From: an uncultured Lautropia sp.
GTDB lineage: Bacteria; Pseudomonadota; Gammaproteobacteria; Burkholderiales; Burkholderiaceae_E
Assembly: GCA_938046755.1 (NCBI GenBank)
Contig: CALIXC010000100.1
Location: 1 to 5,827, forward strand
DNA: 5,827 nt
Direction of reading: 5' to 3'
Shown: positions 1-5,827 of the stretch, in pieces
Numbering within the stretch: the stretch's first letter is position 1
How the letters are laid out: each line of letters opens with the position of its first letter
Position numbers and translations under genes: made by a program
Notes under the pieces: generated by a model
The model's input: the letters and a program-made list of their open reading frames with translations, nothing else
Database searches by the model: none
Told to the model about the DNA's origin: nothing

Positions 1-278
1 CAGCCGCCCCAGCCCAGCAGGCCGCTGCATCAGCTCCGTCGCGCGGCAAGACAGTCAAGTCACCGATGGTGGGTACGCTGTACCGCGCCCCCAACCCCGA
101 AGCCGATCCGTTCGTCACCGTCGGCAGCACCGTCAAGGTAGGCGACACGCTCTGCATCATCGAAGCCATGAAGCTGATGAACGAGATCGAGTCGGAGTTC
201 GCTGGCACGGTGGTGGAGATCCTGGTCGAGAACGGTCAGCCCATCGAATACGGCCAGCCGCTGTTCGTCATCGAGTAA
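1..278 (+). CDS. accB: Biotin carboxyl carrier protein of acetyl-CoA carboxylase (3' part)
   Basis: AccB carries the biotin that AccC carboxylates and that the carboxyltransferase then uses to turn acetyl-CoA into malonyl-CoA in the cytoplasm. The gene enters from the left edge; complete codons begin at base 3. The first visible residues are an Ala/Pro/Gln-rich stretch (AAPAQQAAAASAPS), which is the end of the flexible linker typical of this family. It is followed by a full biotinyl (lipoyl-like) domain starting near VKSPMVGTLYRAP. The biotinylation motif EAMKLMN is intact, and the acceptor lysine is codon 171-173. The protein ends IEYGQPLFVIE with TAA at 276-278. The ATG at 66 is internal (the M of SPMVGT) and is not the start; the true start lies outside the window. 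accC begins 19 bases downstream, the usual accBC arrangement. Identification is very secure. Confidence 0.97.
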   Translation, partial: AAPAQQAAASAPSRGKTVKSPMVGTLYRAPNPEADPFVTVGSTVKVGDTLCIIEAMKLMNEIESEFAGTVVEILVENGQPIEYGQPLFVIE

Positions 279-297
279 TCCGCCGCGGGTGCCCAGC

Positions 298-1653
298 ATG
301 TTCGAGAAGATTCTCATCGCCAACCGGGGCGAAATTGCCCTGCGCATCCAGCGTGCCTGCCGCGAAATGGGCATCCGCACGGTGGTCGTCCACTCCGAGG
401 CCGACACCGAGGCCAAGTACGTCCGACTGGCTGACGAGTCGGTCTGCATCGGACCGCCGCCTTCGCGCAACAGCTACCTGCACATTCCGGCCATCATTAG
501 CGCCGCTGAACTGACTGACGCGGGGGCCATCCACCCCGGCTACGGCTTCCTGTCGGAAAACGCCGACTTCGCCGAGCAGGTCGAGCGCAGCGGCTTCGTG
601 TTCATCGGCCCCCGTCCCGCATCCATCCGCCTGATGGGCGACAAGGTCTCGGCCAAGGACGCCATGAAGCAGGCCGGCGTGCCGGTGGTGCCCGGCTCGG
701 ACGGCGCCCTGCCCAATGACCCGAAAGAGATCGTCGAGACGGCCCGCAAGGTGGGCTATCCGGTCATCATCAAGGCAGCCGGCGGTGGTGGCGGACGCGG
801 CATGCGCGTCGTGCGCGACGAAGCCTCGCTGCTGGGCTCGGTGGCCACCACGCGCAGCGAAGCGCAGGCCGCCTTCAACAACGGCTCCGTCTACATGGAG
901 CGCTACCTCGAGAATCCGCGCCATATCGAGATCCAGGTGCTGGCTGATGAGCACGGCAACGCCATATACCTGGGCGAGCGTGACTGCTCCATGCAGCGCC
1001 GCCACCAAAAGATCATCGAGGAAGCACCCGCACCGGGTGTCTCGCGCGAACTCATCCACAAGATCGGTATGCGCTGCGTCGAGGCCTGCAAAGCCATCGG
1101 CTATCGTGGCGCAGGCACCTTCGAGTTCCTCTACGAGAACGGCGAGTTCTTCTTCATCGAGATGAACACCCGCCTGCAGGTCGAGCACCCCGTCACCGAG
1201 TGGATCACCGGCGTGGATCTGGTGCAGGAGCAGATCCGCATCGCCGCTGGCGAGAAGCTGCGCCTCACGCAGGACGACGTGATCATCAAGGGGCATGCCA
1301 TCGAGTGCCGAATCAACGCCGAGGACCCGTACAAGTTCACCCCCTCGGCTGGCCGCATCACCAATTGGCACACGCCGGGTGGCCCGGGCGTGCGCGTCGA
1401 CTCCCACGTTTACAACAATTACTTCGTGCCGCCGTTCTACGACTCGATGATCGGCAAGCTGATCTGCTATGGCGAGACCCGCCATCAGGCCATCCAGCGC
1501 ATGAAGATCGCACTCTCCGAGATGGTGGTCGAGGGCATCAACACCAACATCGCCCTGCACCGCGACCTGATGGAAGACAAGCGTTTCAACGAAGGCGGCA
1601 CCTCCATCCACTATCTGGAAAAGCTGCTGGCCGAAACCAGGCGGCCGTCCTGA
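298..1653 (+). CDS. accC: Biotin carboxylase subunit of acetyl-CoA carboxylase
   Basis: AccC carboxylates the biotin of AccB using ATP and bicarbonate, the first half-reaction of malonyl-CoA synthesis. The ATG at 298 gives 451 residues (MFEKILIANRGEIALRI), which matches the family start. A GTG at 289 would add only three residues. GGGTG at 287-291 lies at a plausible distance to act as a weak ribosome binding site for the ATG. Using this start, key residues fall at the Escherichia coli AccC positions: K116, K159, the glycine-rich ATP-grasp loop at 162-168 (GGGGGRG), K238 in RRHQK, E288 and N290-R292 in EMNTR, V295-E296, and R338 in ECRINAED. The biotin carboxylase N domain, ATP-grasp domain and C domain are all complete and unbroken. 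It lies 19 bases after accB and 24 bases before prmA, so co-transcription is likely. Confidence 0.98.
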   Translation: MFEKILIANRGEIALRIQRACREMGIRTVVVHSEADTEAKYVRLADESVCIGPPPSRNSYLHIPAIISAAELTDAGAIHPGYGFLSENADFAEQVERSGFVFIGPRPASIRLMGDKVSAKDAMKQAGVPVVPGSDGALPNDPKEIVETARKVGYPVIIKAAGGGGGRGMRVVRDEASLLGSVATTRSEAQAAFNNGSVYMERYLENPRHIEIQVLADEHGNAIYLGERDCSMQRRHQKIIEEAPAPGVSRELIHKIGMRCVEACKAIGYRGAGTFEFLYENGEFFFIEMNTRLQVEHPVTEWITGVDLVQEQIRIAAGEKLRLTQDDVIIKGHAIECRINAEDPYKFTPSAGRITNWHTPGGPGVRVDSHVYNNYFVPPFYDSMIGKLICYGETRHQAIQRMKIALSEMVVEGINTNIALHRDLMEDKRFNEGGTSIHYLEKLLAETRRPS

Positions 1654-1677
1654 ACGTCCCGACGCGCTGACCATCCC

Positions 1678-2637
1678 ATGAGCCAGTCCTGGATCGAAAT
1701 CACCCTCGAAGTCGACAAGGCCGAGGCCGAAGACTGGGCCGACGCCCTGCTGGAAGCCGGGGCCCTGTCGGTTCAGGCCGAAGACGCCGACGCCGACTCG
1801 CCCGACGAGCAGCCCCTGTTCGGCGAACCTGTCCCCCCGGGCCAGCCCGGCACCGGGGCGGGCTACCTGCCCCAGGCCTTCGGCTGGAAGCGGACCCGGC
1901 TCGCCGTGCTGCTGGACGCCACGGACAGAGACGCCGGCACAGACCAGGCCCCGGCTCCGGCGAATCTGGCCGTGCTGCAAGACGCCGCCGACAGTCTGGA
2001 CAAGCCCTTGCCCCCCATCCTGGGCACCCGCCGTGTGGACGACCAGGACTGGGTGCGCCTCACCCAGGCCCAGTTCGACCCGATTCCGGTGGGCCAGCGT
2101 CTGCTGATCCTGCCCAGCTGGCATGCTGCCGAGACCCAGGCTGGCGACCGCGAGGCGCTCATCATCGACCCAGGCCTGGCCTTCGGCACCGGCAGCCATC
2201 CCACCACACGGCTGTGCCTGGAATGGCTCGACGAGCACGACCCGCGCGGTCTGCGCGTCATCGACTACGGCTGCGGCTCGGGCATCCTGGCCATTGCCGC
2301 TGCCCGACTGGGCGCTGCCGAGGTCATCGGCATCGACATCGATCCCCAGGCCGTGCTCAGCACGGCCGAGAACGCCCGCATCAACCGCGTGGAAGTCACC
2401 GCCCTGGGCGGCGATGCACCGCTGCCAGCCGATCTCGTCATCGCCAACATCCTGTCCACCCCGCTCAAGCTGCTGGCCCCCATCCTGTCCAGCCTGGTAG
2501 CTCCGGGCGGGCGACTGGTGCTGTCCGGCGTGCTGGAGCGACAGATCGACGAAGTGGCCTCGTGCTACGACCCGGCCCTGAACGTGCAGGCCTGGCGCAC
2601 CCGCGACGGCTGGGCCTGCCTGAGCGGACGGCGCTGA
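1678..2637 (+). CDS. prmA: Ribosomal protein L11 methyltransferase
   Basis: PrmA is an S-adenosylmethionine-dependent enzyme that trimethylates lysines and the N-terminus of ribosomal protein L11 in the cytoplasm. The product has 319 residues. The N-terminal substrate-recognition domain (about 1-105) begins WIEITLEV and contains LLEAGALSV. The conserved block DPGLAFGTGSHPTT lies at 164-177. The SAM-binding motif I, DYGCGSG, is at 196-202, followed by IGIDIDPQAV. The ANIL motif, which stands where other methyltransferases have their catalytic-loop motif, is at 256-259. The protein is about 26 residues longer than the 293-residue E. coli enzyme, mainly from a Pro/Gly/Asp-rich expansion around residues 38-68 and a smaller one near 82-98, both in the N-terminal domain or its linker. 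No clear Shine-Dalgarno sequence precedes the ATG. With accC ending only 24 bases upstream, translational coupling is possible (inference). Confidence 0.96.
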   Translation: MSQSWIEITLEVDKAEAEDWADALLEAGALSVQAEDADADSPDEQPLFGEPVPPGQPGTGAGYLPQAFGWKRTRLAVLLDATDRDAGTDQAPAPANLAVLQDAADSLDKPLPPILGTRRVDDQDWVRLTQAQFDPIPVGQRLLILPSWHAAETQAGDREALIIDPGLAFGTGSHPTTRLCLEWLDEHDPRGLRVIDYGCGSGILAIAAARLGAAEVIGIDIDPQAVLSTAENARINRVEVTALGGDAPLPADLVIANILSTPLKLLAPILSSLVAPGGRLVLSGVLERQIDEVASCYDPALNVQAWRTRDGWACLSGRR

Positions 2638-2643
2638 TCCCGT

Positions 2644-2670
2644 GCGACGGAAAACCAGACACCCCGTCGC
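2644..2670 (+). other. Hairpin immediately after prmA
   Basis: GCGACGG (2644-2650) and CCGTCGC (2664-2670) form a perfect 7-bp stem around a 13-base A-rich loop, six bases after the prmA stop codon. No T-run follows, so it does not fit an intrinsic terminator. It could protect the 3' end of the accBC-prmA message or be chance in GC-rich DNA. Confidence 0.3.
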
Positions 2671-2698
2671 CCAGGCCCCGCATAAATTTGCGCCGGCC

Positions 2699-2711
2699 CG
2701 CACAATGTGCG
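2699..2711. promoter_or_regulatory. 13-base palindrome, possible operator
   Basis: CGCACAATGTGCG is a perfect inverted repeat (CGCACA, central A, TGTGCG). It sits in the AT-richest part of the gap, just after CATAAATTTG at 2681-2690. TTGCGC at 2688-2693 and GATCTT at 2711-2716 are 17 bases apart but match the sigma-70 consensus at only three positions each; CACAAT at 2701-2706 matches a -10 better but has no -35 at the right distance. An operator or promoter role is inference from symmetry and position only. Confidence 0.3.
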
Positions 2712-2803
2712 ATCTTCGCGCCCGGCAGGCAGCACAACCCACCGGAGCGCCCCTATCCCCAGACCCGTTCCGCCCGGCCATGGCCGCCCTGCTGCCCCAG
2801 GTT

Positions 2804-2843
2804 GCCGGCATGCCCTTCTCCTGCCGGCGTCACCCTGCTTTTT
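2804..2843 (+). terminator. Terminator-like hairpin with distal T-run
   Basis: GCCGGCA (2804-2810) pairs perfectly with TGCCGGC (2822-2828) around an 11-base loop, and a flanking T-G wobble can extend the stem. Five consecutive T's follow at 2839-2843, ten bases after the stem. That is farther than in a standard intrinsic terminator, so this is a weak call. Termination here would separate the accBC-prmA transcript from the gene starting at 2876. Confidence 0.3.
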
Positions 2844-2875
2844 CCTCACCATCTTCCAGACGGTAAGATAGCGAC

Positions 2876-4276
2876 ATGGCGCTCGCAACCACTTGTCCGC
2901 AATGCAAGACCAGCTTCAAGGTCGTACCTGATCAGCTCAAGCTGCGGCGCGGCCTGGTCCGCTGCGGAGTCTGCCAGCACGTCTTCTCGGGCGTCGAGCA
3001 CCTGCGCTACGTCGACCGAGACGAAGACGCCAGCCAGCCTGGCGCGCTGGTCGCCCCCACCATCACCGCACGGCCACCCGCCCCCGCGGTCACGGCTCCC
3101 GCCCACGCTACCCCTCGGTCGAGCGCAGACGCATCGCCTTCGCACGCCACCCCCGCGGCCGACGACGAACCGGAGACGGACACCCTCACGTCCGTATCCG
3201 ATACAGCAACAGATACCGGTACGGCAGACAGCCCATCCACCGAAGATCCTGTGGCCGACGACCAGAACGCGTCGGACGATGCAAGCGCCCAGCGAACTGC
3301 CAACGACCGAAACCGGCGTCGGGGCCGTAATCGCCACCGCGACAACCACACGGGACGCGATGGCAACGAGGCCTCACATGCCACGCCGACCCCGCGCTCC
3401 GCCGTCACTCAGGAAGAAGACGGCCTGAAGACCGTTTTCTTCCTCTCGGACAGCGAAGAGCCGCTGCCCGGCCAGTCTGCCGACGCCAACGTTCAGCTAC
3501 CCGCATCGCTGCGCTCGGGCAACACGGCGCCGCAGCCGGATGACCTCGACCCTGATACCCAGGCGGCCGGCGCCCTCATCGACGAAGCCAACCGCATCTG
3601 GCGTCAGCACAAGCCCCGACACGCCGATGACCGGTCTGCAGACGGCGATAACGACAAGGAAGGCCCCCGTCACGGCTCCGAGCACGCCAGCGCATCCGAC
3701 GACAGCAGCCGCACCGGCAATCGTTCCGGCCACAGTCGCCGCAGCCGCCGCCATGGCACGGACAGCGGCGCCCACAGCGGCCAGCGCACCCTCGTCGGCT
3801 GGTTCACGCCCGCACGGCGTCGTCGCCTGCTCGCCGGCCTGTCGGTCCTGGCGGCCGTGCAACTGGTGTCCGTCTATCGTACCGAGATCGCCTATCACCT
3901 GCCCTTCCTGCGCCCCGTGGCCAGTGCGGCCAGCCTGCTCACCGGACAGGACATCAAGCCCCCCATGAGCCTGGGCGCCCTATCCATCGAGTCCTTCGAG
4001 CTGCGCAACACCCGGCAGCCCGGCAAGACCCGCATGACGGCCATCCTGCGCAATCGCAGCAACCTGCCCACCCGCTGGCCGGCCATGGAACTCACCCTCA
4101 CCGGCCCCTCCAACGCCGTGGTGGTGCGCAAGGTGCTGCTGCCCAGCCAATACCTGGAAAATCCCCGGGCCCAGGCTGGCGGCATGCCGCCCAACAGCGA
4201 ACAGCCCATCGACTTGCTGCTGGAAACTTCCGACCTGAACCTGGCCGGTTATTCAGTGGCGCTCTTCTACCCCTGA
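2876..4276 (+). CDS. Zinc-ribbon and DUF3426 domain membrane protein, function unknown
   Basis: The 466-residue protein begins with an MJ0042-type zinc ribbon, with cysteine pairs C7-x2-C10 and C30-x2-C33 around FKVVPDQLKLRRG. Residues about 45-312 form a low-complexity linker rich in Asp, Thr, Ala, Pro, Ser and later Arg/His. Two non-repetitive islets interrupt it: GLKTVFFLSDSEE (183-195) and AGALIDEANRIWRQH (231-245). A basic run (R314-R317) precedes one hydrophobic segment (about 318-334), so the ribbon should be cytoplasmic and the C-terminus periplasmic. Residues about 335-466 match the DUF3426 type: a SIESFELRN strand, then RNRSNLPTRWPAMELTLTG, and a terminal YSVALFYP. The ATG at 2876 is supported by the ribbon starting at once; GGTAAGA at 2862-2868 is at most a weak ribosome binding site. 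Genes of this type commonly follow prmA in Burkholderiales, but no function is established. Family assignment is secure; any role in regulation or envelope biology would be guesswork. Confidence 0.92.
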   Translation: MALATTCPQCKTSFKVVPDQLKLRRGLVRCGVCQHVFSGVEHLRYVDRDEDASQPGALVAPTITARPPAPAVTAPAHATPRSSADASPSHATPAADDEPETDTLTSVSDTATDTGTADSPSTEDPVADDQNASDDASAQRTANDRNRRRGRNRHRDNHTGRDGNEASHATPTPRSAVTQEEDGLKTVFFLSDSEEPLPGQSADANVQLPASLRSGNTAPQPDDLDPDTQAAGALIDEANRIWRQHKPRHADDRSADGDNDKEGPRHGSEHASASDDSSRTGNRSGHSRRSRRHGTDSGAHSGQRTLVGWFTPARRRRLLAGLSVLAAVQLVSVYRTEIAYHLPFLRPVASAASLLTGQDIKPPMSLGALSIESFELRNTRQPGKTRMTAILRNRSNLPTRWPAMELTLTGPSNAVVVRKVLLPSQYLENPRAQAGGMPPNSEQPIDLLLETSDLNLAGYSVALFYP

Positions 4277-4284
4277 CCCCCCAC

Positions 4285-4335
4285 GCCCTGTCGGCCGGCC
4301 TCGCTTCCTGCATGCCCGCCGACACGGGCCTTCTT
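4285..4335 (+). terminator. Long imperfect hairpin after the DUF3426 gene
   Basis: GCCCTGTCGGC (4285-4295) pairs with 4318-4329 (GCCGACA, one bulged C at 4325, then GGGC). Beyond a C-C mismatch, GGC (4297-4299) pairs with GCC (4314-4316), leaving a 14-base loop. CTTCTT follows at 4330-4335, which is pyrimidine-rich but not a true T-tract. It begins nine bases after the DUF3426 stop codon. It may be a terminator or attenuator reducing read-through into the kinase gene, or a 3'-end stabiliser. Confidence 0.35.
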
Positions 4336-4346
4336 CCCGATTCCCT

Positions 4347-4360
4347 GCCGGTACGCCGGC
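4347..4360 (+). other. Short hairpin upstream of the kinase start
   Basis: GCCGG (4347-4351) and CCGGC (4356-4360) form a 5-bp stem with loop TACG. It lies 19 bases before the kinase ATG, just upstream of the likely ribosome binding site (AGG at 4371-4373). No T-run follows. It might affect translation initiation, but short GC stems are frequent in such DNA. Confidence 0.2.
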
Positions 4361-4379
4361 CCATCCCCACAGGCACACC

Positions 4380-5327
4380 ATGTCCCGATACGTTTTGATC
4401 AGCGGCTCCGTCGCCTTCGACACCATCATGGTCTTTGACGGCTATTTCAAGGACCACATCCTGCCCGAGCGCGTCCACCAGATCAACGTCTCGATGCTGA
4501 CCCCCCAGCTTAAGCGTGAATCGGGCGGCTGCGCGGCCAACATCGCCTACAACCTGATCCTGCTGGGCGGTCAGCCTGCCGTCGTGGCTGCCGTGGGCGC
4601 CGACGGTGCCGGATACGTCGAACAGCTGAAGAAGCTCGGCATCGACACCCGCCAGCTGCTGGTGCTGCCCGAGTACTTCACGCCACAGGCCTTCATCACC
4701 ACCGACATGGCGGCCAACCAGATTGCCGCCTTCCACCCGGGAGCCATGAACGAGGCCCACCGCGCTCGCATCGATGCCTTCCCGGCATCCGAAGTCAGCT
4801 GGGGCATCGTTTCGCCCGATGGCAAGCAGGCCATGGTGGAACACGCCCAGCAGTTTGCCGACGCGAAGATCCCCTTCATCTTCGATCCGGGCCAGGGCAT
4901 GCCCCTGTTCAGCGGCGACGAGCTGAAAACCATCGTGAAGCAGGCCACCGCGCTGACGCTGAACGACTACGAGTTCGGCATGCTGTGCAACAAGACCGGC
5001 TGGAGCGAAGCCGAAGCCGCCGAGGCCGCCGGCACGATGATCGTCACCTTGGGCGGTGACGGCTCGCGCCTCTACCAGGCAGGCCAGACCGAGACCATCA
5101 AGCCCACCCGCATCAGCCAGGCCGTGGACCCCACCGGCTGCGGTGACGCCTATCGCGGCGGACTGCTGTATGGTCTTTCGCAGGGTTGGGACTGGGTCAA
5201 GTCCGCACGCATGGGCAGCATCATGGGCGCCATCAAGATCGAGGCGGCCGGCCCGCAGAACCATCGCCCCTCGCGCGAAGACATCGCCGATCGTTTTGCC
5301 GCCGCCTACGGCAGCCGGCCCTGGTAA
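4380..5327 (+). CDS. PfkB-family kinase, adenosine kinase-like (AdoK/CbhK type)
   Basis: The 315-residue protein belongs to the ribokinase/PfkB fold, which phosphorylates sugars or nucleosides with ATP in the cytoplasm. The first family signature is SGGCAANIAYNLILLGG (from S48). The second is DPTGCGDAYRGG (250-261), in which D256 is the expected catalytic base and GCGD forms the anion hole. From recalled sequence, it follows the mycobacterial adenosine kinase (AdoK, formerly CbhK) along much of its length: SGSVAFDTIMVF near the start, the ILPERVHQINVS segment, FHPGAMNEA, a TLNDYEF block and KTGWSEAEA. This makes adenosine or a related nucleoside a better guess than a sugar, although databases often call such proteins simply carbohydrate kinase. 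The ATG at 4380 has AGG six bases upstream as a modest ribosome binding site. It lies 103 bases after the DUF3426 gene and converges on the YggT gene. Confidence 0.9.
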   Translation: MSRYVLISGSVAFDTIMVFDGYFKDHILPERVHQINVSMLTPQLKRESGGCAANIAYNLILLGGQPAVVAAVGADGAGYVEQLKKLGIDTRQLLVLPEYFTPQAFITTDMAANQIAAFHPGAMNEAHRARIDAFPASEVSWGIVSPDGKQAMVEHAQQFADAKIPFIFDPGQGMPLFSGDELKTIVKQATALTLNDYEFGMLCNKTGWSEAEAAEAAGTMIVTLGGDGSRLYQAGQTETIKPTRISQAVDPTGCGDAYRGGLLYGLSQGWDWVKSARMGSIMGAIKIEAAGPQNHRPSREDIADRFAAAYGSRPW

Positions 5328-5335
5328 TCAGAAAC

Positions 5336-5358
5336 GGGCCGGCAGCATTCGCCGGCCC
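5336..5358 (-). terminator. Hairpin at the convergent gene junction
   Basis: GGGCCGGC (5336-5343) and GCCGGCCC (5351-5358) form a perfect 8-bp GC stem around a 7-base loop. It sits in the 40-base gap between the kinase stop (5325-5327) and the end of the minus-strand YggT gene (5368). Read on the minus strand the stem is followed by GTTTCTGATT, a fair T-rich tail, so it best serves the YggT gene. On the plus strand the tail is AGTGGCGGC, so termination of the kinase transcript would be less efficient or need Rho. Confidence 0.6.
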
Positions 5359-5367
5359 AGTGGCGGC

Positions 5368-5827
5368 TCAGTGGTGCCCCAGCAAAGCCAGCACCACAGT
5401 GGGGTCGAACAGCACCAGCACCACCTGGATCACCAGGAGCGCCACCAGCGGCGACAGATCGAACTGCCCCACCATCGGCAACACCCGCCGGAAGGGCTTC
5501 AGCAGCGGCGAGGTGAGTGCCGCCAGCGGCCAGGCCAGCGGCGCCTGCGGATTAATCAGCGACAGCACCGCCGAGGCAATGATCAGCAGCATGGCCAGGT
5601 ACAGCGCCCAGCGGATCACCCACAGCACCCCCAGCAGCACCACGTAGGCCGAGTTGGACATTCCAGGCAGTCCCAGCAGCATGACGAACGCCAGCGACGT
5701 GACGAGGCCCAGCACCAGGGCCGCCACGATGCTGGGCCAGTCCAGCCGCCCGGAAGGCTTCAGCACCATGCCCAGCGGACGCACCAGCCACTGCGTGAGC
5801 GCATGGGCAAACCCCACCAGCGGATTG
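5368..5827 (-). CDS. YggT-family integral membrane protein (N-terminus outside window)
   Basis: The minus-strand frame is open to the right edge. Its visible translation begins NPLVGFAHALTQWLVRPL, which is internal to the family pattern, so the GTG at 5817 is unlikely to be the start and the gene is cut at its 5' end. The 152 visible residues show the internal duplication typical of YGGT proteins: NP...ALTQWLVRPL...GRLDWPS in the first copy, and NPQAPLAWPLAALTSPLLKPFRRVLP...GQFDLSP in the second. Hydrophobic segments follow each copy (IVAALVLGLVTSLAFVMLL and LVALLVIQVVLVLF), and another pair lies between them (VVLLGVLWVI, LYLAMLLIIASAVLSLI). It ends ALLGHH with TGA at 5370-5368. The family is an inner-membrane protein; E. 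coli YggT has been linked to osmotic-stress and potassium phenotypes, and plastid/cyanobacterial relatives to cytochrome b6 maturation. The role here is unknown. It converges with the kinase gene. Confidence 0.9.
   Translation of the reverse strand, partial: NPLVGFAHALTQWLVRPLGMVLKPSGRLDWPSIVAALVLGLVTSLAFVMLLGLPGMSNSAYVVLLGVLWVIRWALYLAMLLIIASAVLSLINPQAPLAWPLAALTSPLLKPFRRVLPMVGQFDLSPLVALLVIQVVLVLFDPTVVLALLGHH

Larger units (their letters stand above)
2638..2875. other. Intergenic region between prmA and the DUF3426 gene
   Basis: These 238 bases hold no convincing gene. A 74-codon frame opens with GTG at 2642, but its Arg/Pro/Ala-rich product resembles no family I know. The stretch does contain ordered structure: a 7-bp stem just after the prmA stop (2644-2670), a 13-base palindrome in a locally AT-richer patch (2699-2711), the 12-base palindrome CGGCCATGGCCG (2775-2786), and a 7-bp stem (2804-2828) followed after ten bases by five T's. 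This suggests a transcription boundary between the accBC-prmA unit and the downstream genes, but no promoter close to consensus is visible. Confidence 0.6.

Noticed and set aside
289..297. Alternative GTG start for accC three codons upstream
   Set aside because: The family begins MFEKILIANRGE, and only the ATG at 298 keeps catalytic residues at the standard numbering. The extra three residues have no support.
2775..2786. CGGCCATGGCCG palindrome as a regulatory site
   Set aside because: It is made only of common GC-rich words, has no loop, and has no promoter context, so it is likely chance.
268..2811. An 847-codon open frame on the minus strand across accC and prmA
   Set aside because: It lies opposite two well-conserved genes whose strong G/C third-position bias removes stop codons from the antisense frame. 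The translation is Gly/Ala/Asp/His-rich with no recognisable domain.
2642..2866. A 74-codon GTG-started frame in the prmA-DUF3426 gap
   Set aside because: It has no ribosome binding site and no recognisable motif. The Arg/Pro/Ala-rich composition is what random GC-rich DNA gives, and it covers the hairpins and palindrome there.
3300..3380. Possible repeat or foreign insert in the Arg/His/Asp-rich linker of the DUF3426 protein
   Set aside because: No direct or inverted repeat boundaries are visible, and the base composition matches the flanks. It reads as ordinary low-complexity linker.
2214..3428. A 404-codon plus-strand frame overlapping prmA and the DUF3426 gene
   Set aside because: It overlaps two recognisable genes in another frame, is extremely Arg/Pro/Ser-rich, and shows no domain.
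4098..5264. A 388-codon open frame on the minus strand opposite the kinase
   Set aside because: It is an antisense shadow of the kinase and the DUF3426 3' end, with a low-complexity composition and no family motif.
5815..5817. GTG as the start of the YggT gene
   Set aside because: The frame stays open upstream to the window edge and reads NPL just before it, which continues the internal YGGT motif. The true start is therefore outside the window.

Overview
The window is GC-rich chromosomal DNA with strong G/C preference at third codon positions. It looks like a betaproteobacterium, most likely of the order Burkholderiales. The basis is the accB-accC-prmA order followed by a zinc-ribbon/DUF3426 membrane protein and a PfkB-family kinase, an arrangement I associate with that order, together with the residue-level character of AccC and of the zinc ribbon. 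The genus cannot be decided from the sequence.

Layout: (1) 1-278, the 3' end of accB (biotin carboxyl carrier protein), with the end of an Ala/Pro linker and a complete biotinyl domain. (2) 298-1653, complete accC (biotin carboxylase). (3) 1678-2637, complete prmA (ribosomal protein L11 methyltransferase). These three are tightly spaced (19 and 24 bases) and probably form one transcript. (4) 2638-2875, a 238-base gap with no credible gene but with two hairpins and a 13-base palindrome. (5) 2876-4276, a zinc-ribbon / low-complexity linker / single-TM / DUF3426 protein of unknown function. (6) 4277-4379, a 103-base gap dominated by a long imperfect hairpin. (7) 4380-5327, a PfkB-family kinase closely resembling the mycobacterial adenosine kinase. 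(8) 5328-5367, a short convergent junction containing a perfect 8-bp stem hairpin. (9) 5368-5827, minus strand, a YggT-family membrane protein whose N-terminus lies beyond the right edge.

Functionally, accB and accC supply the biotin carrier and biotin carboxylase parts of acetyl-CoA carboxylase, which makes malonyl-CoA for fatty acid synthesis. PrmA modifies ribosomal protein L11. The kinase probably acts in nucleoside salvage. The DUF3426 protein and the YggT protein are membrane proteins with no established role in this setting. The window looks like conserved core genome: I see no mobile element, CRISPR array, RNA gene or defence-like cassette, and no clearly undescribed system. The most open question is the DUF3426 protein, a conserved but uncharacterised cytoplasm-to-periplasm architecture next to housekeeping genes.
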